From: Shewanella waksmanii ATCC BAA-643
GTDB taxonomy: Bacteria; Pseudomonadota; Gammaproteobacteria; Enterobacterales; Shewanellaceae
Length of the DNA stretch: 64,000 nucleotides
NCBI RefSeq assembly: GCF_000518805.1
Contig: NZ_JAEH01000011.1
Span: forward strand, 1 to 64,000
Reading direction: 5' to 3'
Below are positions 17,811 through 25,127 of the stretch, in pieces (position 1 is the stretch's first letter; the number at the start of each line of letters is the position of its first letter). The notes under the pieces were generated by a model, which did not search any database, had not been told where the DNA came from, and saw only the letters and a program-made list of their open reading frames with translations. Position numbers and translations under genes: made by a program.

Positions 17811-20534
17811 ATGCGACCATCTAATTTTAAGAAGACTCTACTAGCGACGAATATTGCGCTCTTGATGAGTGGCGCAATGTCAGTATCAGTCACCGCCGCC
17901 GAAGTTGGTGCTGATGATAACATTGAAAAAATTGAAGTACGTGGTATTCGAGCTTCGCAACAAGCGAATTTGAATACCAAACGTTTTTCAGAAGGAACAG
18001 TTGATGCGATCAGCGCTGAAGATATCGGTAAGTTTCCTGATAAAAACGTAGCAGAAACACTAGCACGTATTCCTGGTATTACGATTGACCGTACTTTTGG
18101 TGAGGGTCAAGGTGTAACCATTCGTGGTGTTCAGCCAGATCAAAACTTAACGTTGCTTAATGGCCAGGCTGTAGGTACTAGCCAATGGTTTGTTTTATCT
18201 GATGCGACGCGTAACTTTAACTTCGAATTGCTTGCATCAGAAATGGTTGCGGGTCTAGAAGTATATAAAACTTCTCAAGCTGATATCGACGAAGGTGCGC
18301 TAGGTGGTACGGTTATTTTACGTACTCGTAAACCTTTAGACCTAGAAGCAAACACTTTCCACGGTTCTGTTGAAGGTCAATATGGTGACCTTTCAGAAGA
18401 GGTTGACCCAGGTCTATCTGGTCTATACAGCTGGAAAAACGAAGAAGAATCATTCGGTATCCTAGTTTCAGCATCGCTACAAAATCGTTCAGTTCGTCGT
18501 GAAACGACAGAGGATTTCGGTTGGTTCGGACCTTCAATTGAACGTATTGATCCATTAATGGAAGCGCCAGCAGGAGCAGACGAAAAAGGGGCAACACCTT
18601 GGGGTATTGGTTCTGCGCTGTTTGAGCAAGAGCGTGAACGTATTGGTTATGACATTACAGCACAGTGGGCACCAACTGATGATTTAGACATGGCGCTGCA
18701 CTACATGAGCTCGACCATGAAAGCTGATAACGTTAACTCAAACCTTATCGGTATTCCTTTCCGTGGTGTGGCGTTCCTTGGCGAAGATACTAACCCAGGT
18801 ACTGTAGACAACAGCATCGTTGAGTCTCTGGATGTTACTGGTGTTGACCATCGCCCAGGTTGGGCTCGTCATATGGCATACGATAACATCTTCCGCGATG
18901 GCTCAGAAATGTCGACTTATGTCGCCGATTTCGAAGGTAACTGGTCACTAGATTCTGGTAAGCTGCACTGGCAAATCGGTACCACTGAAGGTAAAGGCAC
19001 AAACCGTGATTTCTTCACTGAATTTTGGGTAGATGCTACTGATCCTCGTGCTTCTTTTGATTTCACTAACCCAGGTGGTACTGCACCAGCAATCGACTTC
19101 ACTTCTGCTAGCCCATGGTTGGCAAACCCAGGTGATGAGATGTGGTTAGGCGGTATTTTTGATCAGTTGAACGAAACGACAGATAAAGAGACTTATGCTC
19201 AGTTAGATTACTCTTGGTTTGTTGATTTTGGTGGCGTAAACGAAATTAAGGTTGGTGGTAAGTACCGTGACCGCTCAATGGAGCAAAACCGTTGGAAGAC
19301 TGACCTTCAAGGTCTAGCACCAACAGGTGAAGGTAGCTTAGGTGCGGCGAGTGAGTTTTGGAAAGGCGATATGGTTAATGTAGCTCACGCTAACACAAGT
19401 AACCCAAGCCAAAGCTATTTCATGCCAGATCGCGATCTAATGTATCAAGCACTTTATGACGTCTCTGAGTGTACAGCGACAAGCACTGATCTATGTCGTA
19501 ATTCGAATGTTTTCGAAGGTGCATCTTCATTTGATGTTTCTGAGAAAATCTCTGCTTTATATGCCATGGCGAAGTTCGATGTTGAAGGTGTACGCGGTAA
19601 CGTAGGTTTACGTTATGTGACGACTGATTCAACTTCTTCAGGTACTGATGTCAATAGTGGCGAAGCTGTATCGTTTGATAATGAGTACAGTGAATGGCTA
19701 CCTAGCTTAAATGTTGCTTATGATCTAGCTGATGATGTTATTTTGCGTGCAGCAGCGAGCCGTGCGTTAACTCGTCCAGCACCGTTCCAACTAGCACCGG
19801 CTGTTAACCTTACTCCTGAAACGAGTTCTGGTTCTGCAGGTAACCCATTCCTTGAGCCTCTAACAGCTGCGCAATATGAAATGGGTGCAGAATGGTATTT
19901 CACTCCAGAGTCTATTCTTGGTGTGACTGCGTTTAAGAAAGACATTAATAACTTCATCTATACGACTACTGTTTCTCAAGAGATTAATGGCCAGCAAATT
20001 GACCAGCTAAGTACTCCTGTTAATGGTGGTAATACTTCAATTGACGGTGTTGAGTTCCAACTACAGCACGCATTTGAAAATGGTTTCGGTGGTTATGCTA
20101 ACTACACATACACTGATGTAGCTGACGCGAAAGTCACTGAAGCTGCAACAGTTACAGATGCAGACGGTAATATCACTGGCGCAACAACTGTTGACCGTTA
20201 TGTTGAGCTACCTAACACCTCAAAGAATTCGTATAACATCGGTGGTTACTACGAAAATGACTTGTTCAGTGCACGTATTAACTACAACTATCGTAGCGAA
20301 TACTTCATTGCTCAAACTGAGATTGGTAACCGTTACCGCGATGCGCAACAGCAGTGGGATGCCCAAGTTAGCTGGAATGCAACTGATTGGTTAACTATTA
20401 AGTTTGAAGCACTTAACTTAACTGACGAAATTTGGGAAAACTACTACATTCGTGAGTCTGATGGTGCTCGCTTAGGCGGTACTCAAAGTGCAAACGGACG
20501 TCGTTTCTACTTAGGTGCTAGCTTCCGCCTATAA
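17811..20534 (+). CDS. TonB-dependent outer-membrane receptor 1 of the NAG regulon
   Basis: 907-residue TonB-dependent transporter. Signal peptide (ends VSVTAA), TonB-box-like IEKIEVRGIRAS at about residue 43, plug domain (VDAISAEDIGKFPDKNVAETLARIPGITI; here residues 65-95), then a 22-strand barrel rich in aromatic residues and ending YLGASFRL. There is no N-terminal signalling (STN) domain, so it is a transporter, not a sigma-factor transducer. The sequence type is the sugar-associated group common in Alteromonadales and Xanthomonas/Caulobacter. A NagR operator precedes it and a terminator follows. The likely substrate is chitin oligosaccharides (inference from regulon). Confidence 0.92.
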   Translation: MRPSNFKKTLLATNIALLMSGAMSVSVTAAEVGADDNIEKIEVRGIRASQQANLNTKRFSEGTVDAISAEDIGKFPDKNVAETLARIPGITIDRTFGEGQGVTIRGVQPDQNLTLLNGQAVGTSQWFVLSDATRNFNFELLASEMVAGLEVYKTSQADIDEGALGGTVILRTRKPLDLEANTFHGSVEGQYGDLSEEVDPGLSGLYSWKNEEESFGILVSASLQNRSVRRETTEDFGWFGPSIERIDPLMEAPAGADEKGATPWGIGSALFEQERERIGYDITAQWAPTDDLDMALHYMSSTMKADNVNSNLIGIPFRGVAFLGEDTNPGTVDNSIVESLDVTGVDHRPGWARHMAYDNIFRDGSEMSTYVADFEGNWSLDSGKLHWQIGTTEGKGTNRDFFTEFWVDATDPRASFDFTNPGGTAPAIDFTSASPWLANPGDEMWLGGIFDQLNETTDKETYAQLDYSWFVDFGGVNEIKVGGKYRDRSMEQNRWKTDLQGLAPTGEGSLGAASEFWKGDMVNVAHANTSNPSQSYFMPDRDLMYQALYDVSECTATSTDLCRNSNVFEGASSFDVSEKISALYAMAKFDVEGVRGNVGLRYVTTDSTSSGTDVNSGEAVSFDNEYSEWLPSLNVAYDLADDVILRAAASRALTRPAPFQLAPAVNLTPETSSGSAGNPFLEPLTAAQYEMGAEWYFTPESILGVTAFKKDINNFIYTTTVSQEINGQQIDQLSTPVNGGNTSIDGVEFQLQHAFENGFGGYANYTYTDVADAKVTEAATVTDADGNITGATTVDRYVELPNTSKNSYNIGGYYENDLFSARINYNYRSEYFIAQTEIGNRYRDAQQQWDAQVSWNATDWLTIKFEALNLTDEIWENYYIRESDGARLGGTQSANGRRFYLGASFRL

Positions 20535-20561
20535 AGATATAGGGGTTGTAAGTATTGAGCG

Positions 20562-20590
20562 AAAAAGCCAGTCAATAGACTGGCTTTTTT
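20562..20590 (+). terminator. Terminator after TonB receptor 1
   Basis: A perfect stem AAAAAGCCAGTC / GACTGGCTTTTT with loop AATA and a trailing T run, 28 bp after the receptor stop. Because the halogenase gene starts 76 bp later with no own operator, some read-through or a separate promoter is implied. Confidence 0.85.
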
Positions 20591-20666
20591 ATCTGCAAGG
20601 TTAATCTGTAACTGAGCTTTCTCTATAAAATGCAGTACTTTTTGTTAATTAATGGAAACAACTAGA

Positions 20667-22184
20667 ATGAAGAATATTCCAAAGCAAATCGTTATATTAG
20701 GTGGTGGAACAGCCGGGTGGATGACAGCTAATTTGATGCACAAACGCTGGCAAGGTTTGGGTGTAGAAATAACATTGATAGAGTCGACGGTAGAGGGGAC
20801 CGTCGGGGTTGGCGAAGGGACAACACCTTTTATCCAAAGCTTTTTCGATTCCATTGATGTTAGCGAGTCCGAATGGATGCCAGAGGCTAATGCAACCTAC
20901 AAATGTGGAATAAGCTTCCCCAATTGGTCTACTAAGACTGGTTACGATAACTATTTTCATCCTTTTTACTCTCACGTTGATACTGCTCAGGTAGAACATT
21001 TTTTTAATAACGCTAACTTTCGCCGAGAAGGCATGGATACTCATGCTCACCCAGATGACTATTTCGTCACGTCCGCTTTGGCTAGGCAATGTCGTGCACC
21101 GATAAGCCAGGTATCGAAAGGGCAGCGGTTAGATTACGGTTACCATTTTGATGCTGAGCTATTAGGACGTTACTTAAAGCGCATCGGCACAGGTCGTGGA
21201 GTAAAACATGTCGATGATAAGGTCGTTGAAGTTGTTGGTGACAATAAAGGAAATATAGATAGGCTGATTCTTGCCGGAGGAGAGCATGTCTATGGTGATT
21301 TTTTTGTTGATTGCTCAGGCTTTAAAGGTTTATTAATACAGCAAACATTGGGTGAGCAGCTCAAAGACTATAGTCACTATTTATTCAACAACCGGGCAGT
21401 CGCTATTCAAACTCCGCTGTCGCAACAAGATTCGTTATCTTCTGAAACAGTTTCGCAAGCATTGAGCGCTGGCTGGGCTTGGAAGATCCCCTTAGCCAAT
21501 CGCTTTGGTAATGGTTATGTGTATAGTGGCGAGCATATAACCGCTGAACAAGCTGAAACAGAACTAAGAGCACATTTAGGTGACGCGAGTAAAGATGCTA
21601 AAGCACTGCACTTACAATGGAAGGTAGGCAGAGTCAGCAATCATTGGAAAGGAAATTGTGTTGCTATAGGCCTTTCCCAGGGCTTTTTAGAACCTCTTGA
21701 AGCGCCAATGTTAAATGTGATTCAGCAGACCCTTGAGCAGTTCGTAAAGTACTTTGAAACAGGCGAGTTTACAAATCAATATCAGACAATATTTAATGAA
21801 GAGGTCAATCACCTAATCGATGGTACTCGAGATTATTTACAAGCTCACTACCTACTAAATAGCAGAGTAGACTCCCCTTATTGGCGAGAATGTCGCGACA
21901 ACCCAGTAATGTCAACTTCGCTGAAAAACATCATCAACGGTTGGATTTCCACTGGTTCTTTCGATGCCGTATTGCGTGATAACTTGCATAATCAAGCTTA
22001 CTTTAAAACATCATGGTATTGCATTTTGGCGGGCATGGGCCATTTCAATCCAGTCTCAAAGCGTGGCTCACGTATCGCTGCACGAAACCACCAGAAAGCC
22101 AAACAAGCTTGTGAAGTCGAGGCGAGTCGTTATGTTGATCATCAACAACATATCGACAGTCAGAAAGCAGCAAGCAATGACTAG
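20667..22184 (+). CDS. Flavin-dependent halogenase-like protein 1
   Basis: 505-residue member of the tryptophan halogenase family (FAD-dependent monooxygenase fold). Visible: FAD loop ILGGGTAGWM (residues 10-19), catalytic Lys79 in NATYKCG at the same number as in PrnA, WxWxIP in GWAWKIPL, and the glutamate motif FLEPLE. These are the residues needed for hypohalous acid formation and transfer, so an active enzyme is possible, though the substrate is unknown. ATG 20667 has GGAAAC upstream; ATG 20652 is an alternative. It lies after TonB receptor 1 and converges on halogenase 2, sharing the four bases CTAG of both stop codons. Confidence 0.88.
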   Translation: MKNIPKQIVILGGGTAGWMTANLMHKRWQGLGVEITLIESTVEGTVGVGEGTTPFIQSFFDSIDVSESEWMPEANATYKCGISFPNWSTKTGYDNYFHPFYSHVDTAQVEHFFNNANFRREGMDTHAHPDDYFVTSALARQCRAPISQVSKGQRLDYGYHFDAELLGRYLKRIGTGRGVKHVDDKVVEVVGDNKGNIDRLILAGGEHVYGDFFVDCSGFKGLLIQQTLGEQLKDYSHYLFNNRAVAIQTPLSQQDSLSSETVSQALSAGWAWKIPLANRFGNGYVYSGEHITAEQAETELRAHLGDASKDAKALHLQWKVGRVSNHWKGNCVAIGLSQGFLEPLEAPMLNVIQQTLEQFVKYFETGEFTNQYQTIFNEEVNHLIDGTRDYLQAHYLLNSRVDSPYWRECRDNPVMSTSLKNIINGWISTGSFDAVLRDNLHNQAYFKTSWYCILAGMGHFNPVSKRGSRIAARNHQKAKQACEVEASRYVDHQQHIDSQKAASND

Positions 22185-23689
22185 CGGTGTATTTTAGTCA
22201 GTTGTTTTTCATGATTCACGAAATACTGGTTAGCCATTTTTTCACAGTAAGCAAGCGCTTGGGCGGTTGGTCCAGCTATGTTTGTCGGTGCTGCATTTTC
22301 AGGGAAGCGACCCATTCCTGCTAAGATGCAGTACCACGAAGGCCTAAGGTAGACTAACTCTTGCTTATATTTAGTTAATACTTGTTCAAAGTCCGCACCA
22401 CTGTCCCAGGTATGTATGAGTTCCGCGAGAGTATCTGAAATGATGCTGTCTTCTCTACATGCATGCCAATAATCGCTATCAGACCGTGAGTTTAGTTTGT
22501 AATGGGCAACAATATAATCTTTAACTCCATCGAAAGTTGCATTGATTTCGTCGTTGTACTGCTGCTGTTGTTTGGCTTGATCAAGTTTGGCATTCACTCT
22601 GGCAATAAACTTTTCTAGGGTAAATTGGATTAGCATCAGTGCCGTAGCCTCTAGTGGCTCGATAAACCCCTGGGATAGGCCGACTCCAAGACAGTTTTTG
22701 TGCCAATGGTTTTCGACTCTTCCAACTTTCATTTTTAGGTGTTTTGCATTAACGTCAGCATCGACCAAATTGAGTTTTTGTCTCAGTTCAAGCTCTGCAC
22801 TGTCGGCGCTTTGAAAAGCATCACTGTAGACGTAGCCGTTGCCGACACGGCTTGTTAACGGGATTTCCCATGCCCAACCATTAGTCAATGCTGTCGAAAC
22901 CGTATGTGGTGTTATCTTATCTAAAGGGATCGCTTCTGAAGGTATCGCAATGGCCGCGTTATTAAATAGACTACGGCTAAAACTTTGAAACGGTACTTTA
23001 AGGGCTTTATCCAATAGTAAACTGCTAAAGCCAGTACAATCGATATAGAGATCGGCGGTCAATGCCCCCGATTTTTTACATTGTACTCGGTCGACCTCAC
23101 CTTGTTGATTCGTTATCACTTCAGCCACATGATCAATGACATGGTGTAATCCAAGTTGTTTTGCTCGTTGCTTTAAAAAGCTACCTAGTTTTCCTGAATC
23201 AAAGTGGTAACCGTAATCAATATCGAATGGTAGTGATTGGTTAGTAATTGGAGAATGTTTTAACTGAACTAACTGTGAAGCAACGAAATAGTTTTCTGGG
23301 TGAACATCTGCTTCATGTCCTCTTCTTCGCAGTCCACAATTATGAAAGAACATCTCTGCAGGTTTTAGATCGAATTGAGAAAAGAAAGGATGAAAATAGC
23401 TTTCATATCCTTTTACTGTTGACCAGTTTGGAAAGGTGATACCCGCCTTATATGTGGCATCACAAGCTGTCATCCATTCCTTTTCTTCTATGCCTAAGTG
23501 AGAAAAGTACTGTTTTAGGTAAGGGGTTGACCCTTCACCTACACCAATTATGCCGATATCTTCCGACTCTACTAAGGTGATTTTTGTATTATCCCCCCAA
23601 GCGGCTAACAAACTTGTTGCAGCCATCCAGCCTGCTGTCCCACCACCAACAATTAATATTGAGCGTGGGACTTGCGTGGTCATCGACAT
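22181..23689 (-). CDS. Flavin-dependent halogenase-like protein 2
   Basis: 502-residue paralogue of halogenase 1 (shared pattern FPNWSTVKGYESYFHPF around residue 88). FAD loop IVGGGTAGWM (residues 13-22), catalytic lysine in DATYKAG (Lys81), GWAWEIPL and FIEPLE are all kept. The ATG at 23689 is chosen because GAGGA stands 7 bases before it; an upstream GTG at 23710 is in frame. It is the second gene of a minus-strand unit behind the SapC-family gene (54 bp gap) and so is probably driven from operator 3. Its 3' end overlaps halogenase 1. Confidence 0.88.
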   Translation of the reverse strand: MSMTTQVPRSILIVGGGTAGWMAATSLLAAWGDNTKITLVESEDIGIIGVGEGSTPYLKQYFSHLGIEEKEWMTACDATYKAGITFPNWSTVKGYESYFHPFFSQFDLKPAEMFFHNCGLRRRGHEADVHPENYFVASQLVQLKHSPITNQSLPFDIDYGYHFDSGKLGSFLKQRAKQLGLHHVIDHVAEVITNQQGEVDRVQCKKSGALTADLYIDCTGFSSLLLDKALKVPFQSFSRSLFNNAAIAIPSEAIPLDKITPHTVSTALTNGWAWEIPLTSRVGNGYVYSDAFQSADSAELELRQKLNLVDADVNAKHLKMKVGRVENHWHKNCLGVGLSQGFIEPLEATALMLIQFTLEKFIARVNAKLDQAKQQQQYNDEINATFDGVKDYIVAHYKLNSRSDSDYWHACREDSIISDTLAELIHTWDSGADFEQVLTKYKQELVYLRPSWYCILAGMGRFPENAAPTNIAGPTAQALAYCEKMANQYFVNHEKQLTKIHR

Positions 23690-23743
23690 ATTTTGGTCCT
23701 CAAACAGCACTATCTAACAGAGATAATAAGAGAAGCGAGTTGG

Positions 23744-24466
23744 TTATTTTTGTTTTGCATCATATTGATTTTGCTTCGCTATCAGTCTTGGTACCTGGTG
23801 TAGAGACGCTCTATGAGCATAAATTACGGGTAGTAAGCCTTTCTCTTTCAGCTCGATGAGTAACTCGTTTGACATATTATTGACCGTTTCATCATTGACC
23901 ATATAAATACCGCCAATATTGATATTGTTTTCTTCACTTGCGAGTTTAACGGTGAGCTGCTGAGGACTTAGCAAGTTTTTCTCTTCTAAATATTTTGAGA
24001 TGGCACTTGTTTGTTGTGTCATCGCCGCCATATCAAGTAAGGCATTGGCACGTTGTTTTAAGTACTCAGACTGTTCGCCACTCAGTGTGAATAGAGGGTT
24101 GCCTTCGGTTTCACTGACTAAGTTACTGTCTTCATCAATGCAGATCATGACATCATCACTATTCTCATTGGCTTTCATTAACGACAGTGGTGCATTGTTA
24201 AAGCCAAGAGGTTTAAGCGGGGCATCCCATTGTGGTGTTTGGCAGTATAAGTTGATGCCATTTTTGAGCCCCATCATTGCAACGGGCATAAACTCCTCGG
24301 TTTTCGCATTCTTGATAAATACGATTGGGTACTCTGAAGAAAGGGTAATAATTTCTCTAATCACTACAGGAACAATATGCTCCGTTGAGAAACGACTGTA
24401 ATCAGTCGACTCTTTGACGTTGGTTTTTAGATGTTTGTTTGACGTAAGCGGGACAATTTGTGTCAT
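23744..24466 (-). CDS. SapC-family protein
   Basis: 240-residue soluble protein with no signal peptide, matching the SapC family (named after an S-layer-associated gene): the N-terminal YSRFSTEHIVPVVIREI segment, SEYPIVFIKNAKTEEF near residue 50, and EGNPLFTLSGEQSEYL near residue 130. The biochemical role is unknown. Genes of this family recur beside TonB receptors and halogenase-like genes in sugar loci of marine bacteria, as here. It is the first gene of the minus-strand unit with halogenase 2, 160 bp downstream of a perfect NagR palindrome. Confidence 0.8.
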   Translation of the reverse strand: MTQIVPLTSNKHLKTNVKESTDYSRFSTEHIVPVVIREIITLSSEYPIVFIKNAKTEEFMPVAMMGLKNGINLYCQTPQWDAPLKPLGFNNAPLSLMKANENSDDVMICIDEDSNLVSETEGNPLFTLSGEQSEYLKQRANALLDMAAMTQQTSAISKYLEEKNLLSPQQLTVKLASEENNINIGGIYMVNDETVNNMSNELLIELKEKGLLPVIYAHRASLHQVPRLIAKQNQYDAKQK

Positions 24467-24625
24467 GGGGAAGACCTAATATTTTAGCTACTTGTAATAG
24501 CTTATTGTTTTAGAAGATGTCTGTAATCACTCATAGGGCAACCACAGTAGAACTTAAAATTTTTCAAGTTAACGTTTTATCATGTATATCTTTTGTTAAC
24601 CACCAATTGCTACATATAATTTGTT

Positions 24626-24641
24626 TTGACAGCGCTGTCAA
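24626..24641 (-). promoter_or_regulatory. NagR operator 3 (before the SapC-halogenase 2 unit)
   Basis: TTGACAGCGCTGTCAA is a perfect 16-bp palindrome and the most symmetric of the seven sites. It lies 160 bp upstream of the SapC-family start. Confidence 0.78.
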
Positions 24642-25050
24642 TTGCGGTGCTGTTGGTACATCAAATTCGCTCGATTCAGTATCGGGTTGCTCGGTATAAG
24701 TAACGACTTAATACTTGGGTTGCACCTTGTACCAAATGTAACAAATTTAATCATATTATTGGGACTATAATCGCATTAATTGGTACTTTACTATCAAAAA
24801 ATGTAGTTGTTTGTGGTTTAGAATAATACCTTGAATATCGTGTTAATTTATTGGGTTTTATTCTGCATTCGCTGTTAATTTTATCTTTTTCATCAATAAC
24901 CTGCTGTGTAATGATGCCTTGTTACTTTTTTTTAATGTCACACGATTCTCTAGTTGATTTTGATGCTTTAGTCGCTTCAATTTAGGTGTTAAGCTTTGGT
25001 TAAAAACATGTAGCGAACGCCATTTTAGTTGTGTAGTATTTAAGCTGTAC

Positions 25051-25066
25051 ATGACAGCGTTGTCAT
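25051..25066 (+). promoter_or_regulatory. NagR operator 2 (before TonB receptor 2)
   Basis: ATGACAGCGTTGTCAT, identical to operator 1 and at nearly the same distance (61 bp) from the receptor start. The flanking TTGTGTA element about 16 bp upstream is also shared with operator 1. Confidence 0.8.
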
Positions 25067-25127
25067 TCTCGGTTGGGGGTGGTCATGAGCATAAAAATGA
25101 TAAGAAAGCATAATAAGGGATATTGAG

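Larger units (their letters stand above)
24467..25127. promoter_or_regulatory. Divergent control region between the two receptor/halogenase blocks
   Basis: 661 bp without a convincing gene. Each side carries one NagR operator (24626-24641 for the minus-strand SapC unit, 25051-25066 for TonB receptor 2). The middle, 24650-25030, is very A+T rich with no strong hairpin or repeat that I can see; reading frames of about 60 codons here lack ribosome-binding sites and family features. Confidence 0.6.

Noticed and set aside
18313-19957. Several 60-94 codon minus-strand frames within TonB receptor 1
   Set aside because: They lie wholly inside a well-supported receptor gene and read as shadows of its codon bias.
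24858-25052. A 64-codon minus-strand frame in the region between the two receptor blocks
   Set aside because: It overlaps operator 2, is A+T-driven in composition, has no ribosome-binding site and no recognisable family; treated as chance.
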